This document shows, one piece after another, positions 9,817 through 22,102 of a DNA stretch of 64,000 nt (position 1 is its first letter; the number at the start of each line of letters is the position of its first letter). Below the pieces are notes generated by a model. The model was not told the DNA's origin, did no database searches, and was given only the letters and a program-made list of their open reading frames with translations. The stretch lies in the NCBI GenBank assembly GCA_022478985.1, contig JAKSZP010007880.1, positions 496,001-560,000 of the forward strand, read 5' to 3'. Origin of the DNA: Massospora cicadina. Lineage: Eukaryota > Entomophthoromycota > Entomophthoromycetes > Entomophthorales > Entomophthoraceae. A program made the position numbers and the translations under genes.

Positions 9817-9945
9817 CTTTGAGACCTCTGGACCAGTGTGGTTAATTCCCTAACTCTTAAATTTTGGGACCTCTGAACCTGCCTAGGTTAAGTCCCTAAT
9901 TATTAACTATTAGGACCTCTGAACCTGTTATTAAGGTTAAGTCCT
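9817..9945 (+). repeat. Tandem GACCTCTGAACC / GGTTAAGTCC motif cluster
   Basis: Three occurrences of GACCTCTG(G/A)ACC alternate with GGTTAA(G/T)TCCCTAA. The same pair of motifs recurs downstream of the integrase region in element B (34925-35060) and element A (44590-44710). It is therefore probably a retrotransposon 3'-region repeat. Confidence 0.6.
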
Positions 9946-10189
9946 ACTCTCGCCTGTCCACCTCAGCAAGCTTTGAAGAACCCGCCTTCAGACCTCCCTC
10001 AGCCTCAACAAGCAGGATGAAGTTACTCTGCACATTTTTAAAGGATTCAATTCATATACCTACTCCAAAAAAGCAGTTGCAGCAGATCTGCCATATTTTG
10101 CTAAGTGGTTTCCAGTATTCACTCATGAGGCGGCTGATCCTATACCCTCCTTTTTTTACAATTGACACAACCAAGATCAACTATGGCAG

Positions 10190-10235
10190 ACATCAATGAA
10201 TCCCCCCTTGGGTTGGGACCATCTAGTACTAAAAA
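10190..10235 (+). mobile_element. 46-bp micro-copy of the LINE-like 3' end with 17-bp TSD
   Basis: The insert ends in GGTTGGGACCATCTAGTACT plus A residues, like the 3' ends of L2 and L3. It is flanked by a perfect 17-base duplication AAGATCAACTATGGCAG at 10173-10189 and 10236-10252. Insertion strand is plus (poly-A at the right). Confidence 0.85.
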
Positions 10236-10255
10236 AAGATCAACTATGGCAGGAT

Positions 10256-13200
10256 TATGGGTAATTAAGTAACATGAATTTCAATCAAGTTCTGTCCATT
10301 ATAAGTAGCATCAAACATCCAGAGAAATATAATATTGGATATATACAGACCATCCTGAGGACTTCTTGGATGACCATTGTTCATCATCATGCTCTAATTA
10401 TGGAGGTCTTCCAGCAGAACTAACAGAATGTGGATGCAATGCGCTATTTACAAAATCAACTTAATTCCAGTCTTTGCAGGGTATAACGAGTCTTTATATT
10501 AAAATCACGAGCTCAGTCATAAAGTCTCCCAACTTTTGGATGAACTTTTTAATCATCTAAACTTAATATGATTGAGATCAGTCATAAGGCTATTAATGAA
10601 TGAGTGTCACAGCCTATTGGGTAAAATGAAAAAAATCAGCTCAATATGGAAGCTAGAAATGCAATAAATGCTACCAGGTCAGAAGTTACAATTAAAATTA
10701 GTGGAGGAGCTCAGTCATTATACCCAATAAGAGTTGCAGGTTGACACACAACATATCAGAAGCATAGCTGAAGTGACCACCAATTTTCAGGAGGAATCAT
10801 GAAATCTACAAAACCAACAAATGGCCATGATACACAACATCAACGTCCAAAAGAATGCTTGTGTTTTTTAACTAATGATCATGGGGCATTTTTATTGGCT
10901 AACAACGAGCTCTAACATATCACATGAGAGTTATGGGACACCAACAGAGATCAAAAGGCTGAGAATATTGAGCTTTGGACTTTGATTTGTGAGCTAAGAA
11001 ATGAGGTTACCATTCTGAAACAATTAAAGGAATTTACAGAATGGTCAAGAAGAATGACTGACTTTAGAGTGACGCATGGAGACTGATCTGGGCAATGGAT
11101 GTTGCCAATGCAAAGTCTGAGTTCGCCATCAAGAATGAAATGACTAGTTAAGGAGGCCCATTGATGTGAAGTTGGCCCAAGATAAAATTGCTCAGCCTCA
11201 AAAATTCATGCCAGCTTCTTTATTAACACTGCCCTTTTGATAGGCCTTTCTAGCCAGCCTTGAGGCCCTACTGAGGAACCCAGGAACCCAAAACTCATGT
11301 TGGGTCTTCTCAGGCAGTATTCATATATGCTGCATCCAGTATGCCCTTCCAGTCTTTTCAACGCTTCAACCCCATCAACCTGCATAAGTTTGGATGATAA
11401 AGAAAAGTGCAGCCATTCATATAGATGTTTAGAATGATGATGCATTAAAGCTGAAGATTTGTTCAAGGCCAGTATTGTGATCAATTTATAGATGGCCAAA
11501 GTCAAGGTTAGATCATGCTTTATCTTCCAAAGGAATAAAAGAGTTACACTAATATTGTCGCAAAGAACTAGATACATTTGGTAGCCTCAAATGAATGGCT
11601 ACTCACAAGGATGAGTTTATGTAAAATAAATTCTGGAAGAACAAGACTAATTTTGAGTTTGCCAACCATTTTTACCACAAGGACCAGGTATTTTTGGGAG
11701 CCAAGGCTATGGTTAACTTTGACATGAAATTGCTTTATAAAATGTGACCAAAAACTACCCTGAATTCCACCGTTCACTTCTGTCTAAATTGATTAAGTAG
11801 TTGGATACTCCTTCCATAATTGAATACCTCAAGCGGTTCAAAGTTACCTTTAGACCGCCAAAATTAAAACTTGTGACACTTGTAACCATACTGTCAAGGT
11901 AACATTAATACCCTTATAGGAGGAAGTAATTGGAATGAAAATATGGGACTTCACCAAATCTCTCTGAAGTCATTTGTTGAAGTTTGTGAGTCTAAAGGGA
12001 ACTATGATGCCAGTTGCACCAAGAGATACCTCAATATCAACTATATCACTTCCTTTACTGATGAAGATGCTCAGGGAAAAGAAAGTTGTCAATAGAGATG
12101 GGATACTTAAATTCAAACAACCACTATCCCACCCCAGACACAAAAACCAACCTGTGCTCGTAATGAACTGAAGTCAGCAAGCTAAGATTAATAAGGAAGG
12201 ACAGAGAGTTATTCCAACCCTATGCTATGCATCTTGCCAACTCAGAACAAGTACGGAAAACTAGACAAACCAAATGAGCTACCTCCTTAAAAAAGGATTA
12301 AATGTAGCCCTGCCTCTTAAAGCTTTGAATACTTATTTTCAAGATGTAAGGGAGAAGACTAAAACTATAATCTATCAAATTGATGATCTTTCTGTCCTTA
12401 CATTAAATGCAAATTATGATTAATTTTATGATTACACTTATGTCTGTAAGGGCCGCCACGTCCATTAGATTGGACCAGATGATACAACTCTTTTGATGAG
12501 GAAGGGGAAGAAGTACTGAGCATTTCTTCTGGAAAATATAGCAGATCTATGGAATACCCTAAAAAGTTGGGTATCCACCGCCCCCCTCTCATCTTAATTT
12601 TACAATCGCTCAGAATGTGGGAAACATTAATTTCTCTGAAAAGTTTAAATTATGGCAAAAATTTACATTGAAAAAATCAAGAGATTCTTCAATGAAATCC
12701 ACATGCAAACTAGCAGATCAAAACCAGATCTCTGACAGGGGTGTAAATCTCAAGTTTAATCCAACAGAGAACCCTCAGGTAATTAAAAAATCTTGTTAGA
12801 AATACTAAAAATGATATAAGGACGCTAAAGCCCTGACAAGTGAACAAAGTTCACCAGTGCAAACTACAAAAAGGGCCACTCACAATGTGCAATCCACAAT
12901 ATGATGCAAAACTCATGGCGCTCTGGAGAAGATTCATGTATCCTGTCATCAGAAATCTTCTACAATCCCTTCTCCTTGATTCCCTAAATTTATAAGAACT
13001 CTGCACTCTGATAATTGTAGAGTGCTGGGTTAAGTTGTTATACCTCTAATAAATTGTTAATTCCGCCCAAAAAACCATTTTGAATTTTATAAAAATTCAA
13101 AGATTCTGGACTCCCCAAAGGAACCACTTCATCCCAGTGAAGGGCCCTAGATCATTAGTTTCAGTGATGGTCATGGCCTTCTCTGGTGATTACAGCATTC

Positions 13201-13560
13201 GCCTTACTCAGCAAAGAAAACCTCAGGAATCATCCCCTAGGAGTGTCACATACTCCATCTGACCAAGGAAACGTGTAATCGGACTATTAAACCAATCAGA
13301 ATGACCAATCAATTGATTCAATCCACCATGACTATGAAGAAAACAGAAACGTTACCTCAGGAGATGCACCTATGGGGAGAACTTATGAGATTGAACTGAT
13401 GAGACAATTGTTGCTCCCTGTAATGGTTGAAGAAGTTCCAATTTTCAACTGCCATATTGCCTTAGGATCAGCGCTGATCTTCAATTCTAAAAGAATGTCT
13501 GACGTGAGGATGAATCTTAAGGTAAGTGTTGATGCCTAATGCACTGACCAACTTAACCTT
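10256..13560 (+). pseudogene. Probable gag and protease region of chromovirus F, heavily eroded
   Basis: This 3.3 kb lies upstream of the F reverse transcriptase and on the same strand. It contains fragments with Asn/Gln/Lys-rich, coiled-coil-like composition (about 10600-10860) and fragments such as VEYLKRFK-like text around 11820, as in gag. No zinc knuckle or intact DTG/DSG protease motif could be read with confidence. Every frame has many stops. Assignment rests mainly on position and is tentative. Confidence 0.35.
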
Positions 13561-14129
13561 AAATTTAGAAAAACTTAAAGCAAGAAAAAGACAAATTAGG
13601 TAAGCGAGGGTCTGACCCCAGAATAAGACTCATTTTATTTATTCACTAATAAAAAGCTGCAGATGAACTTAATCCTGATGATTTGGCGCTGAAAGCACAC
13701 CAAGAAAAAGACAGAGTATTTTGGGGAAAATCAAGCCCCAAAAACTCACGTTTTTGTTAATTTGACAAAAACTTGTGATGCCACAGAAACCATATAAGAC
13801 AAGGCAAGGGAGGCCTTAAGGCCACAAGAGAAACCCACTTGAGAGAGGGGATCAAAAGTGAAAAATTCTGACCAAAGTTCAGAAATTACAAGAGCCTGAC
13901 CTTTATGGTCGCTCCTGGGGAGCCACTCCCACACTATTATTTAGGCCCATAAGAGCTTAAAGAATAACTTGGGAGGGGCTTATCTAGTGCTGGGCTCAAC
14001 CTCGACCATAATTTTCTTAAAGAGTTTTGATCAAGATTCAGACGTCCAAATCTTGAGTCAAAATGTAACAATCAGTTCAACCTGACCAATAAGCACTTCC
14101 ACTTGCGCAAACCATCAGCCAGAGATTTC

Positions 14130-14497
14130 CAAATCCTTGGTGTTTTCCAAGCTTGACCTTGTGAACGCATTCAACTAAATCTGGGTAGCAGACGGTCAGG
14201 AGTGATTAATAGACATTTTACCAAATGTTGTATTTTCAGTTCCATGTAATGCCATTTGGTCTCAATAATGCGCCCTTTGCATTCCAGGACATGATTGATG
14301 ACATACTGAGAGATCTTTGCTTTAACTGTGTGGCAGCGTACATTGACAATATCCTGGTGCACTCCCCCACCCCTGAACAGCATGCAAAGGGCCTGGAGGC
14401 GTTACTGGCGGCGCAAAAGAAGGCAGATCTTTATGTAAAGCTGCTTAAGTATGAGTTTTTAGGAAAAATGTTACCTTCTTGGTTAATCTTATCTTAA
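14130..14497 (+). pseudogene. Reverse transcriptase of chromovirus F
   Basis: Across frameshifts the text FSKLDLVNAFN (about 14148) is followed by YFQFHVMPFGLNNAPFAFQ (from 14228) and AAYIDNILVHSPTPEQHAKGL. These are RT motifs of Ty3/gypsy, which copies the RNA genome into DNA. The catalytic motif reads YIDN instead of YIDD at about 14339-14350: the second metal-binding Asp is Asn (GACAAT), so this copy cannot be active. A frameshift precedes 14225 and another lies near 14466. Confidence 0.8.
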
Positions 14498-14499
14498 AG

Positions 14500-15060
14500 G
14501 ATGGTTACACTTTTTTTACAAAAAAACTCAAAGCTAATTTTTCTTATCCCAAGCCCACCAAAAAGAAGCAGCTGCATAGTTTCTTGGGGAAAATTATTTT
14601 ATAAAAAAATTCATGCCAGCACTCTCTCAGTCGGAGGCAACTCTTCATCCCCTAACAAGGCAGAGATTTCGTCCAAACGTATGGCAGATTGCCAACATAC
14701 ATTTGAGGTGATTAAAGGAGCTTTTATGATGCCACCAGTCCTCAAGGACTCTGATCCTTCCTAGACTTTTATTGTGGCATTCAATGCCTAGGCAGCTTCA
14801 ATGGGGGTGGTACAGCTTCAAGATCACAATGGTTAGAGCATCCTGCCGCCTAATTCTCCTGGAAGTTCTCCTCCTTAAAGAAAAAGTGGCCCATATATGA
14901 CAAGGAGCTTGCCGCTGTGTTATGGTTGCTTATCCACTGGCGTTACCTCCTTCAAGGTAACTGGCATAAAGTGGTTGTCTAAATGGACCACTAGGCCTTT
15001 TTGTACTTTTGAAAGCCACATAAATTAGTACACCATCAGACTCAGATGTTCTACAACTTG
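14500..15060 (+). pseudogene. RT thumb and RNase H region of chromovirus F
   Basis: Text such as SYPKPTKKKQLHSFLGK (about 14540-14590), then a TFIVAFNA..AASMGVVQL segment (14763-14820) and WPIYDKELAAVLWLL (14888-14930), corresponds to the RT-RNase H connection and the RNase H domain of gypsy pol. The usual VxTDAS acidic motif is degraded (VAFNA). Several stops and shifts. Confidence 0.65.
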
Positions 15061-15379
15061 TTCAGCTTTAATTCCAAATACAAGTTTTTAAAGAGTGTGC
15101 TAAACATTCTCCCTGACTTGCTGAATCATACCCCTTGTCTAAGTCTGATGGAGGAGGAAACTCAGGATTTGCCAATGGTTATCTCTTCCAACAGATTCTC
15201 GCCATCGCTCCCCCTGCAATTTTTAGGGCTGAATGGGATCCATATGTGTCATTGGTATCTCAGGTGCTGGAGGTCAGAACTCCTGCTTGGAGGGGTTTGA
15301 GCTTTTTTTATCAGTCAGTAACACCAAGCCACAATAAACCTCATTGATCATTATTAAAGGTGCGTATTTTGTTCAGAAT

Positions 15380-16130
15380 TAGGGTTTGGGTTCCTCCCCA
15401 ACCTTGGATGAAGTAATCTCCTATCACCATGATCTCTCGGCAGTGAGCATCAAGGGAATAAAAAGCTTCTAATCTGGTGAAGCAGTCATTAAAATGGGTG
15501 GGATTTCCAAGGATCTACCAGTTTGGATCATCAATTGTGTAATGTGCGTGCATAATAAGTCTGATAGATCAGATAAGAGGTCTCATTCATCCCCTTCAGC
15601 AGGAACAAGGTCCATGGACCTCAATATCCATTGACTTCATTGTTGAGCTTCCCAGTTACAATGGATTCATTAATCTATTGTGGTCATGGACCACTTTAGG
15701 AAATTCTCTCTTTTTATCCTTATATGTCAGCCTTTACCTCTAAGAAGATAGCCCAGCTTTTTCTTTATCATGTTTTCTCTATGTTTGTATTACCTCAGAG
15801 GTGGTAAGTGATAGGAGACCCCATTTTACTGCTCACTTTTGAACTGCATTACTGGGGTATTCGAAATTAAGCCATGCTGCTCTACTGCATACCACTAATC
15901 AGTTGGCCAAAACGAGAGAGTCAACCAGATCCTTGAGTAGTACCTCCACTATTATGCCTCCAATGTTCAGGTTAAATGGTTGGTGATCTTCCCTGGAACA
16001 TTTCATGAACAACAATTCCACCCATTTGTTATTTGCGTTCTTCCCATATAAAGCTACCCTAGGAAATGACCCTGAATTCTTTATTGGTCATTTTCTTCGC
16101 CCTTTGTACCTGCCTCTGAGTAGAATCTGT
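15380..16130 (+). pseudogene. Integrase core of chromovirus F
   Basis: Fragments PWTSISIDFIVELPS (about 15607-15655), VSDRRPHFTAHF (about 15807) and a QILEQYLHYYASN segment (about 15925) follow the order of the retroviral integrase core (DDE). The first Asp (SIDF) and a second Asp in SDRR are visible. The glutamate region is in shifted frames. Integrase inserts the cDNA in the genome. This copy is broken. Confidence 0.65.
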
Positions 16131-16275
16131 AGCAGATATGGAATAACATTCTCTGGTTTGGGAACACCTGACTAAAGTGATAAGTGATTACATGAAGATT
16201 ACAGATTACAAACGCCTTCCTGCTCATGCAATTTAAATGGGTTTGTTAGTTATGCTAGATATATGATACCTGCAC

Positions 16276-16660
16276 ATGAAGGTTCCCTCACAGAAGTTTG
16301 CAAAAAATGCTCTGGCCCTCACAAAGTGTAGAGAAATTTGGAAAATTGGCATTTCAGTTGCCCTTCCCACTCATTGCAAGCAGCACCCAGTCTTAAACGT
16401 TTCACAATTATTGCCATTCAAAGGGATGAAACCCTCTGATCTTAACCCTGTTAGGATAAAAAGATCAGAGAAGGCGAAGGTGGGTGCCATTATGGAATCA
16501 TGACAATTGCATCACTCAGTTCAGTACATAATTTCTTGGAAACGTTCTCTTCTTTAAAAACAACTGCTTTTTTTCATCAAACGCGGTTATAGTGCGTTAG
16601 TGGGGGCCTTCCATATTGAACACCCTGATGCTCCTTGTCCTCCCCAGAATATTGCCTCCA
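16276..16660 (+). pseudogene. GPY-like module and chromodomain of chromovirus F
   Basis: The frame starting 16276 contains ALPTHCKQHPVLNVSQLLPF, the typical end of integrase in chromodomain-bearing gypsy elements. After a shift, VGAIMES, HHSVQYIISWK and a WGPSIL-like end (16480-16620) match a chromodomain, which tethers integration to modified chromatin. Stop at 16501 and frameshifts break it. Confidence 0.65.
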
Positions 16661-16679
16661 TCTTGCATTAAAGCTACTT

Positions 16680-17072
16680 AAGGTGCATAAGAATGTTGTG
16701 CTCGCCCATGTTTTCGGTGGTGGTGCTCCCCAGTAAAAAAGGGAAGGGTAATTTAAGTCATGAAAAGCACCCCTTGCAGCTTTATTGGGATGAACACGCA
16801 TTCTTGAACAAGAAGGTTTAAGCAGAAGACCATCCCTCTTGTCACCCAAGGCAATTTAGCCCATGTGGTGGATGAGCGCTGGTGGCAGAGTATCCCTCAA
16901 AGATTGCGCCCCTTTACCTTCTGCTCACCACCCTGGAGTCGGTGCAGAAAATTGTGGGGGATTGAAATGTGATTGTTTTAGAAGACATTGTCATCAGAGG
17001 GTTTGTAGTGATTTTACTCAAAAAAAGGTTTCCTCCACTAGTTTGAGTTCCCTAACTAAAGTAAATTGGTAA
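16680..17072 (+). other. Coding-like segment shared with 63380-63700, function unknown
   Basis: In changing frames the text PLQLYWDEHAFLNKK, then GNLAHVVDERWWQSIP and a FTFCSPPWSRCRKLW segment parallels STTLHLIQEDHVFRTKKGA, RNLAQMVDERWVLAYP and LPYFLPSRSW at 63420-63600. The two copies have decayed apart at roughly two thirds identity. It directly follows the F chromodomain, so it could be the end of the F polyprotein or another element. No known domain recognised. Confidence 0.5.
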
Positions 17073-19960
17073 CCAGTGAATATAATTTGATTAATATACT
17101 CACAGGTTCAAAATTTCCATCTGCTGTTCCCCTAATTTGTTGGTCAAGGCGAGCATGTCTCTGACAGGAACAGACGTGATAAACCCTTTTGATATGCAAT
17201 GAGGATTCCTATACTTGTACTGGCTGTTGGTGCAACATGCTGTCCACCAGAGGAGTAATTGTCCTTGAGATAGCATGCTTTTGGTGGAATAAAATTTTTT
17301 CAAAGGAATATAATACCAATTCAGTTGGGAAGGGTCAGGTCCAAATACATATTGGTAACAGTTTAGGGCTCTAATCCTATGTGACCTAATTGCAAAGGTA
17401 TTCTCACCAGTACTGCACCTGTTTCAGTTCCCTATTCAGTGAACTCATAAAAAAGCAGTCTTCAACAGGTTCTGATATCAATCCCTTTTTACCTTTCCTC
17501 TCCTTAGTTCAAAAAAATTCTAAAATTAATCTTAATTGTGAGACTAAAAGTTTGCTGGGCATTTAGTGTCTATGATTCTTATCTTAAGATTTTCTTGCTA
17601 GTGATCATGGTTGCCTTATTCTCTCTGTATCCTACAATAGGAATGTATTTACATAGGTATTATGGCTGTTGCTTTTGGTGGTAACTCATTCTGAGTGCTA
17701 ATACAGTCAGGTTACTATCAGCACGCTTCATCACACTGGGGACACTTCCTCATAAATCTCAATAATAAGCCTAGCCGCTCATTAGCGTACCATTCCAATC
17801 ATATGGGCAAATTGAGAGAAATCTTTAAACGCTGAATCAGTATCTCCATTGCTACCTCATCACCCAACAAGGACGCTGGTTTAAGTGATGAATGTTGCCC
17901 AAGTTCCATCCAATAATAGCACCTACTTGTCTTTGGGGATGTCATCATTTTATGGCAACCACAGTTTTCACTGAGGATGATAAAGGGACACACCAAGGTA
18001 CTGAACCCCACTGCCAACAATTTAGTAGATGAGATTAAAAAAGGTTTGGACCTCTGAGAGCCAATTTAGAAAAGGCGATGAACGCCCAAAAAAGTAAAGT
18101 GAATACCCACTTCTTGGAAGCACCACTTACCATGATGTTGACTTGGTTATGATTAACGCCAGAATTCACTCATCCCCTACCAATTGCAGAAAGTTTAGTT
18201 TAAACATTTTAGGTTTTTTATAGTCTTAACCCAGATATATGTAGTGATTACATGTTAATGGTTCCCAAATTTATCCATACATATTTGGTGTTACACATGT
18301 TGTAAAATAGAAACATTTAAGGTCCCCTGCCAGAGAAGCTGAAACACATCAGATATAATATCCCCATAGAGTTAGAAAACAAAGTAGAGAAGTTTAGCAC
18401 AAAGATCTTAAAATGCAAGGACTGGTATCTGATCAAATGGTACAGGTATCAGGTCAAATCCCCCTGGCAGACATCTGATAACTGCGCCAACTTCCCACAG
18501 AAGGTGAAAGTGTTTTGGGCAAAAAGTGGGCTATCCTATGAGGATAGTTGTTGAGATTTAGATTTGACCAACCATAGAATATCACCACCAGCCCATTACC
18601 CCCAATATCCTATAGACCTTACATTTACCCCTGTCTTGCTATCTATATCCTTTAACAGTTTACTCTCAATTAATCCACTGTCAGATATGTAGCTAGCAAT
18701 TTCTGACCCAAATTTAAGATTTTATTTAATTGATTTGTGTGATCCTAATTTTTGGAAGATCAAACCTTATCCACTTGCTCAGTTCCTAAAAGCAGTTCCG
18801 TTTCCATCAATTGGAGATTATCAGAACTATTCAGATGAATTTGTCTGGAGCATCGCCAGTTGACCAATACCCTTAAAATGCTACCAATATTGAACACACC
18901 ACAAGAAGTTGTTGTCATTAAACAGACCATTGTCAGGTTTCAGAGAGCTTAATACACGAGCTATTAATGGACCATAAGGAAGAAGCTCTAAAAGATTCTG
19001 GAGCTGAAAAGTAAACTGACTGACTAGGGGGCAAAGGTATAAGTTTGGGTGGCCTAGCATGAAAAGGGAAAAATTTACCAAGGCAAATTTTAAAAAATTA
19101 CCGTTGCAATGGATCTCTAATATGGAAATACCTACCAAGACTACAGCATGTTTGTGAAATTTACTTCTAATTTAAGCTTACATATTTATCAAGCTTTATG
19201 TATATTTAGAGGTACGCTATCTTCACACAATCATACCTATTGTAGTGCATACATACCTATGCATATATTTCCAAGTTGCAATTAGAAATTGCAACTGCGG
19301 TGATGTAAAAGTCAAAGCGTTTCCTTACCACCACATTGCCTTAATATTCCCTGTAGGAATACTAAGTCATTATTAGAGGATCCTAATGGCTTGGGATACT
19401 AAAAATGTTAAACTTGTGTGTTCAGATAGCATTTTAAAGGTTCTGGGTTTCTTTGTAATGGAAAAATTCAGTAATCAATTGGGTCAAAAAATTCAAGATA
19501 AGGATTAATATCTGTGAAAGAGCTCTTCTGACGCCTTGATAAATCACTTTGCATTTGAAAAAAAGGTTACAGAAGAGGATGGAGATATTCCAAAAGCCTC
19601 AAATTCCACCATACAGGCCCCTGAACCCTGCAATATTTGCATTGGAGTCTAATCCGTTGTCTCACTATAAATTACTAATGAACGTTAAATATTCTAACTT
19701 CTATAATTTAATTATAAAATAAAAGTACATAAACTTTCAAGCGTTTAATTTTCAATAAATTAGGAAGTTTTTTTGGATGATTTCGACTAGTCAAAAATGG
19801 ATTAAACTTTAGATCTGGACAAGACCAATGCAGGCTTCTTTCCCTCACCAACAGACAGACCTTACTACTTACTATCATCACTACGCTCACTATTATCCAG
19901 AGTTTTTTTTGCCATATGTATCAACAGTCATTGGACTAGGTATCTTGTCTCCAGAGATTA
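17073..19960. other. About 2.9 kb without a recognisable gene
   Basis: Probably the 3' part of F and the LTR/gag part of G, but I could not identify LTR ends, a primer site or gag motifs. One GACCTCTGAGAGCC near 18047 resembles the retroelement motif found at 9817, 34925 and 44590. Frames of 60-85 codons here show no recognised motif. Confidence 0.4.
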
Positions 19961-20149
19961 ACAATTCTATGGATTATCACATGGGATTTACTATTAAATT
20001 ATTTCATTTCCACGTTTAAAAACCCATCCATAAAACTCTTACTCCACGCTTTAGCAGTAGAGAATGCAGTGGTGGCCACAGTGTAGTACTCCTCTACTGA
20101 TGCTATACCTGAACTACATTCAATTCCACTAACCCTCATGCCAAACAAG

Positions 20150-20930
20150 ATGTCTTTGATGTAAACAGAGCCAAATGTATACCTCAACATTCAAGATTTG
20201 ACTTGAATACCTATCCTTTGATTGGAATAACTAAATTTTCTATTTTTTTGTACCCCTACACAGCTATAGAGGATCAAGCTCTGCAAAATTATATTAGAGA
20301 AATGATGGCCAAAGAGTGGCTATTTAAAAACCTCACCAGTATTCACCACTGTAGTGTTTGCACTTCAGCAGCATAGTACTTTTTAATCTTGTATGGTATA
20401 TGGATATAAAACAATATAACTATCCTGAACCATATCTTCACCTCCTTAAAGTGACCGTCTATAAAGCTATCAAAAATTCTTAAGTCTATTAAACCTTATA
20501 CTTGCAAACGCCTTTCACATAGTGTGCATAAATAAAAAATATGACTGATGAAAAAATATAAGCTTGCCATAGTATTTACAATTCAAGGTTATGCCCTTTA
20601 GTCTCAAGAATTATCCCTCTGTCTTCCAGAAGATAATATACTATGAGCTTGGTGACTTCAGATTTATTTGACCATTATCACATTACATTAATGATATTTT
20701 AATACATTACCATAATGCTAAACAACATGCTAAGGATCTGGTGGCGGTAAGCTGCACTTTAAATGGCTATCTGTCACGGTATACCATCAAAGTGCTGGCT
20801 TACAAAGATATAATGCAATTACTTGGTAACCTCATACTCAAGGATGGATTCGCCATTGCTCCCTAAGCTAGAAGGAGTTAGATTATGGCCCACCCTACCC
20901 ACACAAAAGTATCTTTAAGATTTCTTATGG
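20150..20930 (+). pseudogene. Reverse transcriptase of element G
   Basis: Recognisable pieces are DVNRAKCIPQHSRFDL (about 20159-20206), AIEDQALQNYIREMMAKEWL (about 20269), FKVMPFSLKNYPSVFQKI-like text (about 20585-20635) and HYINDILIHYHNAKQHAKDL (from 20681). The catalytic YxDD box reads YIND: the first Asp is changed to Asn, which would abolish metal binding. Many stops. Oldest-looking RT in the window. Confidence 0.7.
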
Positions 20931-21059
20931 TCAATCGCCTTTTAGAAAAGGTTCTCACCCACGATTTCAGATTTTTCTTCACCCTTGAACTCATCAAAAG
21001 GAATAAAGCACCCTTTTTCTGTTTTTCCAAGTGCTAGCTTGGCTTTAGCGTCATTAAAG

Positions 21060-21345
21060 AAACTTTGTTACTGTCCCTGTATTGCTCCACATCAACAAAG
21101 AAAAATACTTTATTTGTAACATGTGATGTTTCAGGCATAGTTGTGGGCACTTATTGTTGCAAAAGTATAAAGTATTGGAACATCCAGTTGCCTAACTTCT
21201 AGGAAGTCTATCATATCAGAGCATGCACACTCATAAATGACAAGTAGTTGGATATAATTGCGTGTTTATTGATGCATTAGAGTTACCTATTATATGGCAA
21301 AAGCATATTGTCACTGTGTGTAACAACCATAAGTCTCTAATTTGA
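21060..21345 (+). pseudogene. RNase H region of element G
   Basis: Text LFVTCDVSGIVVGTY (about 21108-21155) fits the start of gypsy RNase H. It is followed by an EHPVA-like segment (about 21177) and HIVTVCNNHKSL (about 21308-21340), which resembles the HxVxTDHxxL end of that domain. Broken by stops. Confidence 0.55.
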
Positions 21346-21839
21346 TATATCAGTACCCAGAAAATAGCACATAAGCAAACACAAACTCACTGCAACCTCT
21401 TAAGCCTTATAACAAATAGTTAATTTGTAAATCCACAATCATATTGACCATCATTCTAAGTCACAACCCCTCATAGAAATGAACAATTGAGGGCTCAAAC
21501 CTTATCACCGTGATTTATGCCATCCAAAATCATACACACCTACCCCTACTATTGTCATAGATGCCTCACTACACCAATTTCTATTATCTCTCCCAACGTG
21601 TCCAAATTACATGATAATAGTGTGTCCATCAACAGCACTTTTGAACAATTTATCTTCTATGATGCTTCCATATTCTTTTTTAATGATGAAGGATACTACT
21701 CAGTGTGGTTTAGATACCCAATCATCTGACACTGAGTTCTAATACTTTATGGCAAGAATGATACTGTTAAAAAAGCATCTGATTGTAATATCAGTATTTT
21801 ATGAAATTATACTTGCTAATTTTAAAGTCACTCTACCCT

Positions 21840-22102
21840 GCTTTCTAGTGTCATAAGAGATTATCATGATCACCCATAATAGGACATGCACGCGTAAAAA
21901 TGCATCAGCCTAATCAAACATGCATATGAATAGATGGTATTACTAAGGATGTCCTCACATTGGTTTAGCAGTGTATAAACTATGCACACTACAAATTGGA
22001 CAGTGCAAACCAAAATAGCCACCTCCAAACACAACAGAAAGCAGAAGGACCTTGGTCCTCTCACTTGGTGAACAGTATAGTGGGTCTTCAAATGTTCAAT
22101 AG
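21840..22102 (+). pseudogene. Integrase of element G, N-terminal part
   Basis: Text RDYHDHPIIGHARVK, then QCINYAHYKLDSANQNS and EGPWSS..NSIVGLQM corresponds to the HHCC zinc-binding domain and the start of the DDE core. The last zinc ligand is changed (CINY where CxxC is expected). The core is interrupted at 22102 by element A and resumes at 46555. Confidence 0.7.

Larger units (their letters stand above)
19970..22102 (+). mobile_element. Element G, 5' part (old gypsy element split by A)
   Basis: Plus-strand pol remnants run in order: pre-RT (around 20150), RT (20570-20770), RNase H (21060-21340), integrase zinc-binding and core start (21840-22102). The integrase continues without loss at 46555, after element A. 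The reading ..IVGLQMFN | VFDAFMVIHD.. across the gap fits the conserved integrase text. AATAG before A and AATGT after it are one change each from a plausible original AATGG. Confidence 0.75.
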
